DNA of 64,000 nucleotides, from assembly GCA_016714045.1 (NCBI GenBank), contig JADJNY010000001.1, positions 620,001-684,000 on the forward strand. The letters run 5' to 3'. Below the pieces are notes generated by a model. The model made no database searches. It was given only the letters and a program-made list of their open reading frames with translations, and had not been told where the DNA came from. Below, one piece after another: positions 28,944-37,452 of the stretch. Made by a program: the position numbers and the translations under genes. The stretch is from Planctomycetota bacterium. GTDB lineage: Bacteria > Planctomycetota > UBA1135 > GCA-002686595. Each line of letters begins with the position of its first letter. The stretch's first letter is position 1.

Positions 28944-29690
28944 TCAGGCGGTGCGGGCTCTCGTCGCGCGCGCGGAGGAATCGGCGGCGCGGGCGCGGTA
29001 GATGAGCACCAGGTTGCGGGCGTAGACGAAGACGCCGGTCGACTGACCGAGGATGCCGACGATGTCCTTGCGCCACACGAAGTAGACGAACAGCATCACG
29101 CCGCCGAACAGGCTGCCCCACCAGAACCCGATGGGGATGACGGAGCGCTTCTCCTTCTCGCTGGCGTACCACTGGAGCACCATGCGGAAGGTGAAGAGCG
29201 CCTGGCCGAGGAAGCCGAGGGCCACCCAGACGAAGCCCCAGGGCGTCGTGATGTTGAAGAGCACGTACAGGAACCCGTGCTCGCGCTGACCCTGCTGGAC
29301 ATCCGCGAGCCGCGCCGCGAACTCGTCGGGCGAAAGGCGCAGCGGCCCCTCGGGAGTGTCGAGCACGAAGACGGGGTTGCCCGTGGCGTCGTACTCGACG
29401 GGCACGTCCTTCAAGCGCTTCTGGAGGTCGAGGACGCCGCCCCACTCGACGGCGGGCGTCGCGGCCAAAGACGCGGCCGAGGGCGCGGCGTGCACGTCGC
29501 GCTGCGCGAGCGTCTCGCGCGCGGGCTCGGCGACCGCGCTGGCCGCGGCGAGCGGCTCCGCGTGCGCAAGGCCGGCGTGCGCGGTGCGCGTGAAGAGCGC
29601 GAGCGCGCCGAGCGCCAGCGCGTGGGCGACGGCGAGGACCGCGAACACGTGGAGCGCGCGGGATCCGACCGAGCGGACGTCAACGCGCAT
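28944..29690 (-). CDS. lipid-A-biosynthesis N-terminal (LAB_N) domain membrane protein
   Basis: A 248-residue protein. It has an N-terminal hydrophobic segment (ALHVFAVLAVAHALALGALA), an Ala-rich linker, a small domain with a WGGVLDLQKRLKDVPVEYD start, and a C-terminal LAB_N domain of three helices. The LAB_N marker is FLGQALFTFRMVLQWYASEK, then GFWWGSLFGGVMLFVYF and GQSTGVFVYARNLVLIYR. LAB_N proteins are usually encoded between a GT2 enzyme and an ArnT-like enzyme, as here, and are proposed to help move or present the lipid-linked sugar. Its start overlaps the GT2 stop by 11 bases. Confidence 0.88.
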   Translation of the reverse strand: MRVDVRSVGSRALHVFAVLAVAHALALGALALFTRTAHAGLAHAEPLAAASAVAEPARETLAQRDVHAAPSAASLAATPAVEWGGVLDLQKRLKDVPVEYDATGNPVFVLDTPEGPLRLSPDEFAARLADVQQGQREHGFLYVLFNITTPWGFVWVALGFLGQALFTFRMVLQWYASEKEKRSVIPIGFWWGSLFGGVMLFVYFVWRKDIVGILGQSTGVFVYARNLVLIYRARAADSSARATRARTA

Positions 29691-30552
29691 CGGTCACCTC
29701 GCGGATCGGCAGCAGGATCCTGCGTCCGCGCATCCAGCGCACCGCGATCAGGTCCTTCAGCGCGCGGAACGCGCGGTTCCACACGCCGTACTTGCTGACC
29801 CCCGCGACGCGCGGGAAGTGGTTCACCGGATGCTCCGCGACGCGGAAGCCGTGGTAACGGAGCAGCGTCGGCAGGAACCGGTGCATGCCCTCGAAGAGCG
29901 GGATCGCCTGGATCGCCTCGCTCCGGAACAACTTGAGCGAGCAGCCCGTGTCGCGGATCGAGTCTTTCGAGATCCAGTTGCGCACCGCGTTCGCGAAGCG
30001 CGACGAAACGCGCCGCACGAAGTTGTCGTTGCGCTTGATGCGGTAGCCGACGACGGCGTCGAGGCCCTCCGCGCGCAGGACCTCGAGCATCTTCGGCAGG
30101 TCCGCCGGATCGTTCTGGAGGTCGGCGTCGAGCGTCGCGACGAGGGGCGCGCGCGCGAGCTGCAGCCCGGCCGTCGTCGCCGCCGTCTGCCCGCAGTTGC
30201 GCGCGAAGAACGCGCCGACGACGCGCGGGTCGCGGGCGGCGAGCGCGCGGATCAGGTCGGGCGATCCGTCCCGGCTCCCGTCGTCGACGAGCACGAGCTC
30301 CCACGCGATCCCGTCGCCGAAGATCTCGACGACGCGCTGGTGGAGCTTCTCGAGGTTCTCGACCTCGTTGTAGACGGGCGCCACGAGGGACAACGCCGGC
30401 GCGACGCCGCCTTCCCGGCGAAAGCGCCAGCGGACCTGGGATTGGAGGAGGTCGCCCGAGGGCGTGGCGGGAGCGGGCGGTGCGGTCACGGCGGCGGGGC
30501 GGAGGGGCGCGGTGCCGGACTCGGCTTTCGCGAGGCGGGTCACGTGTGACAT
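29680..30552 (-). CDS. GT2 glycosyltransferase, dolichyl/undecaprenyl-phosphate sugar synthase type
   Basis: A 290-residue GT-A enzyme. Motifs are LSLVAPVYNEVENLEKL, ELVLVDDGSRDGSPD, the DxD-like LDADLQNDPADLP and DTGCSLKLFRSE. This pattern fits enzymes that put a nucleotide-activated sugar onto undecaprenyl phosphate on the cytoplasmic side (ArnC/DPM group). No C-terminal transmembrane pair is present, so the LAB_N protein may supply membrane contact. ATG 30552 is preferred over an upstream in-frame start at 30597. The first 45 residues are a Pro/Ala-rich tail. It is the first gene of the operon. Confidence 0.88.
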   Translation of the reverse strand: MSHVTRLAKAESGTAPLRPAAVTAPPAPATPSGDLLQSQVRWRFRREGGVAPALSLVAPVYNEVENLEKLHQRVVEIFGDGIAWELVLVDDGSRDGSPDLIRALAARDPRVVGAFFARNCGQTAATTAGLQLARAPLVATLDADLQNDPADLPKMLEVLRAEGLDAVVGYRIKRNDNFVRRVSSRFANAVRNWISKDSIRDTGCSLKLFRSEAIQAIPLFEGMHRFLPTLLRYHGFRVAEHPVNHFPRVAGVSKYGVWNRAFRALKDLIAVRWMRGRRILLPIREVTDAR

Positions 30553-30599
30553 GATGCGCTCGGCATGAACGCCTTGCGAGCCTCTGGAGCGCTCCACGC

Positions 30600-32462
30600 G
30601 TGAGCGGGCTCGCGCGCACCTCCGCTCCGACGCCCCAGGGGGCCTCGCAAGCCGTCGCCGGCGCCGAGGGCGGGACCTCGGGCGGCGCGCCGAGCGCGGA
30701 AGCCGACGGGCCGGGCCTGGGCGCTCCGCGCGGAGAAATCCTCGATCGCGCCGGGCCGTGGCTGGGCGGATGGGCGTACGTCGTGCCGATCCTCCTCCTC
30801 GCGGCCGTGCGCGGCCTGTGGGCGCCCGACGAGCCGCGCTACGCAGAGGTCGCGCGCGAAGCGTGGGAGGGCGACCTGCTCGTGATGCACCTGAACGGCG
30901 AGGTGTACGTCTCGAAGCCGCCGCTCGTGTACTGGCTCGCGGGGCTCTTCGGGAAGCTGGGCGGCTGGCACGAGTTCGCTCTCCGCATCCCGTCGATCGT
31001 CGCGACGGTGCTCCTGGCGTGGATCGCCGCGCGCCTCGCCCGTCGGCTCTGGGGCGAGCTCGAAGCGCGTTGGACGCCGCTCTTCGTGCTGGGCACGGCG
31101 ATGGTGCTCGAGATCGGCGGGCGCTTGCAGCTCGATCCCGTGCTCGCGTGCCTCTGCCTCGCCGCGATCGAGCGCGCGACCGACGATCGCGGCTCGCGCG
31201 CGGAGCGCGGACGCGCGCGCCTCGTCGCGGGGCTCTGCGCCGGGCTCGCGGCCCTGGCCAAGGGTCCGGTCGCGTGGCTGCACGTCGGCGTCGGCGTGCT
31301 CGCGCTCCGCATCGCGCGCGATCGCGACCGGGACGCCGAAGCGCCGCGCGGCGCGAGCTGGGTGCTCTTCGCGTTCCTCGCCGTGCTTCCGGTGCTCGCG
31401 TGGGGCGCCGCGGCGTCGCTCGTCGAGCACGGGCGTTCGGGTTCGTGGGACCTGTTCCGCTCGCTCTTCTTCGGCCAGCACTTCGGCCGAGTGATCGAGG
31501 GCACGGAGCATCGCGGGCCGCCGTGGGAGCACCTCGTGAACTTCCCGCTGTTCTTCCTGCCGCTGACGCCGTTCTTCGTCGCGGGCTTTGCGCGCGCGTG
31601 GCGAGCGTGGCGCGGGCACCGGCGGATCGACGATCGCGCGCTCGTCGCCGTCGCGGTCTGGTTCGCCGTGCTGTTCCTCGTGTTCAGCGCGATGCCGCCG
31701 AAGCGCGACCTCTACCTCTTGCCGATCTATCCCGCGGCGGCGCTGCTCGCGGCGCGCGCGGTCGCTCAGGCGTTGCGCGGCGAAGCGCCGCTCGCTCGCG
31801 CGTGGGGGCTCGTCAGCGGAGGACTGTGGGCGCTGCTCGGCGTCGCAGGCCTCGGAGCGGTGCTCGTGCTCGCGTCGCGCGCGCCCGCGGGGGCTCCCGC
31901 GAACGACCTCGACGAGGCCGCCGCGTTCGTCGCCGCGCACGCGCTCGGGCTCGCGGCCGTGTTCGCGGCGCTGCTCGTCGGCGGCGCGCTGGCGACCGCG
32001 GCTTTCCTGCGCGGCCGGCTCGTGCGCGGGCTCGACTCGATCGCGCTCGCGAGCACCGTCGCGCTCACGCTCGCCGCCCTGTTCGTCGTGCCCGCGGTCG
32101 ATCCCCTGAAGTCGGCGCGCGCGTTGGCGGAGGAGCTCGCGGCGCGCCCCGAGAAGCCGACCGAGATCCCGTGCATCGGCGTCCAGCCCGAGGGTTATCG
32201 CTTCTACGGAGGCGTGCCGGCCGTCAAGTTGAGCGCGCAGCCCGCGGCGTCGCCGGCGGAGCGCGCGCTCACGGTGGAGGAGCAGCTCGAGACCGTCCTG
32301 GCGCGCGAAGGAGAGCAGTTCCTCGCGCTCGTCGCGGAGAAGAACTTCGCGACCTTCCCCGAAACGCTGCGAGCACGCTTGCGCGTGCTCGGCAGCTGGA
32401 GCGTGGGCTCGCGGGACATCCTCGTCCTCGGCGCGCCGGAGCGCGCGGGCGAGGCGCGCTGA
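30600..32462 (+). CDS. ArnT-type GT-C glycosyltransferase
   Basis: A 620-residue membrane protein starting at GTG 30600, with TGGAG upstream. After a 50-residue low-complexity start comes the ArnT signature LWAPDEPRYAEVAREAWEG, then VYVSKPPLVYWLAGLFGKL and about 12 helices. A soluble C-terminal domain follows (CIGVQPEGYRFYGGVPAVKL). It should transfer a sugar from undecaprenyl phosphate to lipid A or a protein in the periplasm. It diverges from the GT2 operon with only 47 bp between the starts, so promoters overlap and the two units probably act together. Confidence 0.88.
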   Translation: MSGLARTSAPTPQGASQAVAGAEGGTSGGAPSAEADGPGLGAPRGEILDRAGPWLGGWAYVVPILLLAAVRGLWAPDEPRYAEVAREAWEGDLLVMHLNGEVYVSKPPLVYWLAGLFGKLGGWHEFALRIPSIVATVLLAWIAARLARRLWGELEARWTPLFVLGTAMVLEIGGRLQLDPVLACLCLAAIERATDDRGSRAERGRARLVAGLCAGLAALAKGPVAWLHVGVGVLALRIARDRDRDAEAPRGASWVLFAFLAVLPVLAWGAAASLVEHGRSGSWDLFRSLFFGQHFGRVIEGTEHRGPPWEHLVNFPLFFLPLTPFFVAGFARAWRAWRGHRRIDDRALVAVAVWFAVLFLVFSAMPPKRDLYLLPIYPAAALLAARAVAQALRGEAPLARAWGLVSGGLWALLGVAGLGAVLVLASRAPAGAPANDLDEAAAFVAAHALGLAAVFAALLVGGALATAAFLRGRLVRGLDSIALASTVALTLAALFVVPAVDPLKSARALAEELAARPEKPTEIPCIGVQPEGYRFYGGVPAVKLSAQPAASPAERALTVEEQLETVLAREGEQFLALVAEKNFATFPETLRARLRVLGSWSVGSRDILVLGAPERAGEAR

Positions 32463-32918
32463 TCAGTCGCCCTTGTACTTGCCGTGGCCTTCCTTCTTGA
32501 TCGACTTGAGGCGCTCGTCGAACACCTTCTTCGCCTCGTCGGCCTTGTCCTGGACGCACGCGGCCTCGAGGTCGAGTAGCGCCTTCTGCAGCTCGATCAT
32601 CTCGAGGCGGTAGCCGACGACGAACTCCTTCTTCTTGTCCGCTTCCTTGACCTGGCCGGCCGTCACGGGCGTCTCGAGCTTCGCCTCCTGGACGGCCTTC
32701 TGCATCTCCAGCGTCTGCGCGAGCACGGTCGCCATGTCCTTCTTCTCGAGGGCCTTGCCGATCTTCTGCTGTCCGCCTTGCAGCGTCTGCATCGCCTGCC
32801 CGATCTTGCCGCCGCCCCACGCGGCCGGGTCGTTGGCCGTGGCGCTCGGGGCGAGCACGAACACGGCGGCCGGAGCGAGGAGGACGAGCGCGAGCAGGAC
32901 GGAGTGCTGGGTCTTCAT
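32463..32918 (-). CDS. cytochrome b562-like periplasmic protein
   Basis: A 151-residue protein with a signal peptide (about residues 1-28) and a four-helix mature domain. It resembles E. coli cytochrome b562: Met43 in AMQTLQ matches the N-terminal heme Met ligand, and His145 in KKEGHGKYKGD matches the C-terminal His ligand before KYR. No CxxCH is present, so heme, if bound, is non-covalent. Helices two and three carry the family-type KKDMATVLAQTLEMQKAVQEAK and EFVVGYRLEMIELQKALLDLE. It is convergent with the ArnT-like gene, with no gap. A longer start at 33005 was rejected because the signal peptide begins at MKTQ. Confidence 0.7.
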   Translation of the reverse strand: MKTQHSVLLALVLLAPAAVFVLAPSATANDPAAWGGGKIGQAMQTLQGGQQKIGKALEKKDMATVLAQTLEMQKAVQEAKLETPVTAGQVKEADKKKEFVVGYRLEMIELQKALLDLEAACVQDKADEAKKVFDERLKSIKKEGHGKYKGD

Positions 32919-33032
32919 GGGGGATTGGAGGGGGATCGAGCGGAGAAACGAAGGTCGACGTCGACCTCCGGAGCGGCGCGAGTGTAGCGGGGCTCGTCCG
33001 GCCACGCGGACACCTCGGCCGTGAAACCTGCG

Positions 33033-34424
33033 TCAGCGGCCGGCCGCGACCAGTACCGACGACGAGCGCCGAGGGAGCGCGAGCCGAAAGCGCGCGCCCC
33101 CGAGTGGCGATCGGTCGATGGAGATCGTCCCGCCCTGCTCCTCGACGGCCGTGCGCGCGAGCGCGAGCCCGAGCCCGTACCCGATGCGCCGACCGCGGGC
33201 TGAAGGCCCTCTGAAGAAGGGCTCGTAGATGCGCTCGCGCAACTCCTCGGGCACGCCCGGTCCCGCGTCGTCGACGGTCACGATGAGCTCGTCGTCGCGG
33301 CCCTCGATGCGGACCTCGACGCGGGCGCCGCGCTCGCTCCATTGGATCGCGTTCGCCGTGATGTTGCGCACGGCGCGCAACAGCGCTTCGCGATCGCCGA
33401 CGAGCCGGCAGTCGCCTCGCGTCTCGAGCTCGAAGTGGATGCCGTGGCGCTCGGCGATTTGACCTTCTCGGCGCAGACGCAGCTCTGCTTCCGCGGCGAG
33501 GTCGAAGTGCTCGCGGGCGCGAGTGCGCTGACGATCCCCGACCGAGCAGATCGTGACGAGGTTGTCGATCGCGTCGCCGAGGGAGCGCAGCTCGTCGAGG
33601 TTCGAGCGCAGCACCTCGCGGTACGTCGCCGCGTCGCGGTCCTGGATCAGCGCGACCTCGGTCTCGCCGACGAGGTTCTGGACGGGGGAGCGCAGCTCGT
33701 GCGCGAGCCCGGCCGTGAAGAGCCGCGCTTGCTGCGTCTCGCCGCGGATGTTCTCGAGCATCTCGCGCAGCGCCTCGGAGACCTCCTGGATCTCCACGGG
33801 CGCGTCCGGGATGCGCATGTCGACCTCGGCTCCAGGGTCCTTGACGGCGCGGGCGCGCGCGGCGACCTCGGCGAGGACCTTCGACACGCGGCGGAACACG
33901 AGCGTCGCGACGCCGAATGCGAGCAGGATCGCCGCCGCGATCAGGACCATCGCGTAGCCCTCGTAGCGGTACAGGAGCTCGAACCGCCGCGCGCCGTCGA
34001 TCACGACGCCGACCAGCGCGTGATCGCCGACGCGCTCCGTTTTCCAGCGCAGCGTCCCGGAGGCGTCCGCGGTCGAACCCTCCTGCTCGCGCTTCCCAGG
34101 ATGGTCGTCGGTGAGCAGCGACGTCTCGCCGAAGTCGAGGACGGGGCCGTCGTCCATCCACACGCGCCAGGCGAACGCGCAGGGCGTGTGCTCTTGCGCC
34201 AGCTCGTCGAACTTGCGCTCGAGGGCCTCGCGCGGCTCCTGGAACAGCCCGATGTGCTCGCGCAGCTCGACGAGCTCTTCATGCGGCAGCCCGTCGAGGT
34301 CCTTCGAGACGCTCGCGCGCACGAGCCACGCCGTGACGCCGGCGATCCCGATGACGAAGACCGAGATGCTGACGAGGAACAGCCCGGAGAGCCGGCGCGC
34401 CAGCGACCACGGACGACCGGTCAC
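33033..34424 (-). CDS. sensor histidine kinase
   Basis: A 463-residue membrane kinase starting at GTG 34424, overlapping the regulator stop (GTGA). It has a first helix (GLFLVSISVFVIGIAGVTAW), a periplasmic sensor part of about 120 residues, a second helix (AMVLIAAAILLAFGVATLVF), a HAMP-like linker and a HisKA box AHELRSPVQNLVGE with the phospho-acceptor His. The ATPase domain has NITANAIQWSE, DDAGPGVPEEL and GYGLGLALA. It phosphorylates the OmpR-type regulator encoded directly upstream. The stimulus is unknown. Confidence 0.92.
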   Translation of the reverse strand: MTGRPWSLARRLSGLFLVSISVFVIGIAGVTAWLVRASVSKDLDGLPHEELVELREHIGLFQEPREALERKFDELAQEHTPCAFAWRVWMDDGPVLDFGETSLLTDDHPGKREQEGSTADASGTLRWKTERVGDHALVGVVIDGARRFELLYRYEGYAMVLIAAAILLAFGVATLVFRRVSKVLAEVAARARAVKDPGAEVDMRIPDAPVEIQEVSEALREMLENIRGETQQARLFTAGLAHELRSPVQNLVGETEVALIQDRDAATYREVLRSNLDELRSLGDAIDNLVTICSVGDRQRTRAREHFDLAAEAELRLRREGQIAERHGIHFELETRGDCRLVGDREALLRAVRNITANAIQWSERGARVEVRIEGRDDELIVTVDDAGPGVPEELRERIYEPFFRGPSARGRRIGYGLGLALARTAVEEQGGTISIDRSPLGGARFRLALPRRSSSVLVAAGR

Positions 34425-35107
34425 GGCGCCGTCGCTCCAGGCATGGTGACCATGTAGCCCTCGCCGCGGACGGTCTGGATCAGCGGCCTTCCGTGCTTGT
34501 CGATCTTCTTGCGCACGCGCGCGACGTGCACGTCGACGACGTTCGTCTCGGGGTCGAAGTCGATGCCCCACACTTCGTGGAGGAGCTCGGTGCGCGACAC
34601 CACGCGGTCGTGGTGCATCACGAGCCAGCGCAGCACGTCGAACTCGCGCGGAGAGAGCTCGATCTTCTTGCCCGAGCGCAGCGCGAGCCGCCGGCCGAGG
34701 TCGAGCTGCAAGTCCGCGTACTCGAGCGGTGGAAGACTCTGGCGGCGGCGGATCACCGCGTCGATGCGCGCGAGGAGCTCCTCGAACGCGAAGGGCTTGA
34801 TGATGTAGTCGTCCGCGCCGAGCTTGAGGCCCTTCACGCGTTCCTCGACCGAGTCGCGCGCGGTGACGAAGATCACCGGGGTTTCGCGCCCGCGCTCGCG
34901 CAGGTCGTGGAGGAGCTCCCACCCCGTCTTCACGGGCATCATCACGTCGAGCAGGATCAGGTCGAACGCGCCTTCACCGGCCTTCTCGAGCACCTCGAGC
35001 GCCGCGGCGCCGTCCGGAGCGGTCTGGCAGCCGATCCCGGACTGCTCGAGGCCGCTCGACACGTAGCTCCGGAACTTGGGATCGTCGTCGACCACGAGGC
35101 AGCGCAT
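34421..35107 (-). CDS. OmpR-family response regulator
   Basis: A 228-residue regulator. The receiver has the acidic pair VVDDDP, phospho-acceptor D54 in LLDVMMP and the Lys of YIIKPF. The C-terminal winged helix is of OmpR/PhoB type (LSPREFDVLRWLVMHHDRVVSR, NVVDVHVARVRKKI, IQTVRGEGYMV). It is coupled to the kinase gene by a four-base overlap and lies 56 bp after a second OmpR-type regulator. Confidence 0.95.
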   Translation of the reverse strand: MRCLVVDDDPKFRSYVSSGLEQSGIGCQTAPDGAAALEVLEKAGEGAFDLILLDVMMPVKTGWELLHDLRERGRETPVIFVTARDSVEERVKGLKLGADDYIIKPFAFEELLARIDAVIRRRQSLPPLEYADLQLDLGRRLALRSGKKIELSPREFDVLRWLVMHHDRVVSRTELLHEVWGIDFDPETNVVDVHVARVRKKIDKHGRPLIQTVRGEGYMVTMPGATAP

Positions 35108-35163
35108 GTCGACAGCCTACGCCGCGGGCGGGTGCGGGCAAGGAGCGACGAGCGGAGCGCGGG

Positions 35164-35949
35164 TCAGGCCGTCGTGGAGAGACCCTCGCCGCCGGCGCCA
35201 TCGGGATGGGGCGGCTCCTCGAGCTCCGCGTTCGTCGCCTCGGCGGGCGGGTCGAGCGCGAAGACGTAGCCCTCGCCCCTCACCGTATGGACGAGCGGCG
35301 GCCCGAGCAGGTCGAGCTTGCGACGCAGGCGCGCGATGTGGACGTTGACCACGTTCGTCTCGGGGTCGAAGCGGGTGTTCCAGACCCGGTCGAGCAGCTC
35401 GGCGCGCGACCACACGCGCCCCGGCTCCATCGCCATCACGCGCAGGAGGTCGAACTCGCGCGGCGACAGATCGACGCGACGGCGGTTCTTCCCGCGGTGC
35501 ACGGTCCGGTTCACGACGTCGATCTCGACGTCGCCGTGGACGATGCGCGACGAGTCGCGGTGGCGCCGGCGGACGGCCTCGATGCGCGCGACGAGCTCCT
35601 TGAAGTCGAGGCTCTTCACGACGTAGTCGTCCGCGCCGAGGTTCAGGCCGCGCACGCGCTCGTCGATGCGATCGACGCCGGTCAGGAAGATCACGGGGGT
35701 TTCGCGGCCACGCACGCGCCAACGCTCGAGGGTCTCCCAGCCCGAGAGGCCGGGCATGTTCACGTCGAGCAGGATCAGGTCGATGTGCGCGCCGTCGGGC
35801 GTCTGCTCGAGGAGCCGCGTGGCGCTCGGACCGTCGTGGGCCTCGATCGTCCGCATCTTCGCCTTCTCGAGCGCGTGGCGTACGAGCAGGCGATAGTCGC
35901 GATCGTCGTCGACCAGCAGGATCGTGAGCGGGGTCGTTGGCGTGCGCAC
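35164..35949 (-). CDS. second OmpR-family response regulator, altered receiver
   Basis: A 261-residue regulator: LLVDDDRDYR, phospho-acceptor D62 in LLDVNMPG, then a winged helix (LSPREFDLLRVMAMEPGRV, NVVNVHIARLRRKL, VHTVRGEGYVFAL). The conserved K-P after strand five is K-S here (YVVKSLDF), which may change the switch. It has an extra C-terminal tail of about 30 residues rich in Pro, Glu and Gly. It heads the cluster RR-RR-kinase, so it may be driven by the same kinase or by another one elsewhere. Confidence 0.93.
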   Translation of the reverse strand: MRTPTTPLTILLVDDDRDYRLLVRHALEKAKMRTIEAHDGPSATRLLEQTPDGAHIDLILLDVNMPGLSGWETLERWRVRGRETPVIFLTGVDRIDERVRGLNLGADDYVVKSLDFKELVARIEAVRRRHRDSSRIVHGDVEIDVVNRTVHRGKNRRRVDLSPREFDLLRVMAMEPGRVWSRAELLDRVWNTRFDPETNVVNVHIARLRRKLDLLGPPLVHTVRGEGYVFALDPPAEATNAELEEPPHPDGAGGEGLSTTA

Positions 35950-36267
35950 GAGAGGCTCTCGCGGGAAGGGCGCCGGGGAGTTGCGCGGAACCTCGGCGAG
36001 TTTCGTCGGCCCTGGGGGTCGAGGGATCTACGCAGAGGTCCTCAGTCTAGCCAGGGATCGACCGGGCAAGCCATGTCCCTTCCAAACGGTTCGCGTCGGA
36101 AGGGCCTCGGACCGGGCGGCGCCGGATCCGATCGATCCGGCCTCGTTCCAGCGCGCCGTTCGCTCGTGCGGCCCGCGCGGGTAGACTACGCGGCTCGTCC
36201 GAAGGCCGCGGCGAGCCCGCGCGCCAACCCCTCGACTCCACGGGCCCGCGGGTCCGCTCTCACGTCC
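35950..36267. other. divergent intergenic region
   Basis: This gap of 318 bases between the regulator gene (leftward) and the acyl-CoA dehydrogenase gene (rightward) should hold both promoters. I see no convincing boxes, repeats or RNA structure. Confidence 0.4.
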
Positions 36268-37437
36268 ATGGAACCCTACCGTCCGCTCGACTTCTTCCAG
36301 CTCGATGACCAGTACTCCGAAGACGAGCGCATGGTGCGCGACACGGTCCGGAGTTGGGTCACCGAACGCTACCTGCCGCTCTGCATGGAGCACTTTGAGA
36401 ACGGCACGTTCCCGATGGAGACAGTGCCCGAGCTCGCGGAGATGGGCGTGTTCGGACCGACGCTGCCCGCCGAGTACGGCGGCGCGGGCCTGAACAACGT
36501 CGCGGCGGGCCTGATCTACCAGGAGCTCGAGCGCGGCGACTCCGGCCTGCGCTCCTTCTGCTCGGTGCAGGGCGCGCTCGTCATGTACCCGATCTTCAGC
36601 ATGGGTAGCGAGGAGCAGAAGCGGCACTGGCTGCCGAAGCTCGCGAGCGGCAAGGCGATCGGCTGCTTCGGCCTGACCGAGCCCGACTTCGGGTCGAACC
36701 CCGGCGGCATGCTCACGGTCGCGAAGAAGGACGGGAAGAACTTCGTCCTGAACGGCCGGAAGATGTGGATCACGAACGGCACCGTCTCCGACGTCGCGGT
36801 CGTCTGGGCGCGCCTCGATGGGAAGATCCGCGGGTTCCTCGTCGAGAAGGGCACGCCGGGCTTTTCGGCTCCCGAGCAGAAGCACAAGTTCTCGCTGCGC
36901 GCGTCCGTGACGAGCGAGCTCGTCCTCGAGGACGTCCGCATCCCCGAATCCAACTTGCTGCCCAAGTCGGAGGGTCTCAAGGCGCCGCTCTCGTGCCTGA
37001 CGCAGGCGCGGTACGGCATCGCGTGGGGCGCCCTCGGGGCCGCGCTCTCGTGCTTCGACGAGGCGCTGCGCTACTCGAAGAGCCGCATCGTCTTCGACAA
37101 GCCGCTCGCGGGCTTCCAGATCCCGCAGAAGAAGCTCGCCGACATGGCGACGCAGATCACGCTCGGCCAGATGATGGCGCTGCACATGGGCCGGCTGAAG
37201 GACCAGGACAAGCTGACGCCGCAGCACGTGTCCATGGGCAAGCGGAACAACTGCCAGCTCGCGCTCGACGTCGCGCGCGTCTGCCGCGACATGCTCGGCG
37301 CGAACGGGATCAGCCTCGAATACCAGACCGGCCGTCACATGGTGAACCTCGAGTCGGTGAACACCTACGAGGGCACCTACGACATCCACACGCTGGCGAT
37401 CGGGCAGGAACTCACGGGCATCCCCGCGTTCCGCTGA
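36268..37437 (+). CDS. acyl-CoA dehydrogenase, glutaryl-CoA dehydrogenase-like
   Basis: A 389-residue FAD enzyme. Visible family segments are FGPTLPAEYGGAGLNNVAAGLIYQEL, IGCFGLTEPDFGSNPGGM, KMWITNGTVSDVAVVWAR and MLGANGISLEYQTGRHMVNLESVNTYEGTYDIH. The Glu in NTYEGTYDIH is the catalytic base position. The TEPDFGS motif and the overall match suggest GcdH (glutaryl-CoA to crotonyl-CoA in lysine/tryptophan breakdown), but other short-branched acyl-CoA substrates are possible. ATG 36268 gives normal length. It stands alone, 15 bases before the TPR lipoprotein gene. Confidence 0.9.
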   Translation: MEPYRPLDFFQLDDQYSEDERMVRDTVRSWVTERYLPLCMEHFENGTFPMETVPELAEMGVFGPTLPAEYGGAGLNNVAAGLIYQELERGDSGLRSFCSVQGALVMYPIFSMGSEEQKRHWLPKLASGKAIGCFGLTEPDFGSNPGGMLTVAKKDGKNFVLNGRKMWITNGTVSDVAVVWARLDGKIRGFLVEKGTPGFSAPEQKHKFSLRASVTSELVLEDVRIPESNLLPKSEGLKAPLSCLTQARYGIAWGALGAALSCFDEALRYSKSRIVFDKPLAGFQIPQKKLADMATQITLGQMMALHMGRLKDQDKLTPQHVSMGKRNNCQLALDVARVCRDMLGANGISLEYQTGRHMVNLESVNTYEGTYDIHTLAIGQELTGIPAFR

Positions 37438-37452
37438 CGGATCTCCCCGACG

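Noticed and set aside
32919..33005. Longer start of the cytochrome b562-like gene
   Set aside because: It adds an Arg-rich stretch before a normal signal peptide that starts at 32918.
33021..34457. Long plus-strand frames across the histidine kinase
   Set aside because: The minus strand encodes a complete kinase with H-, N- and G-boxes; the plus frames have no motif.
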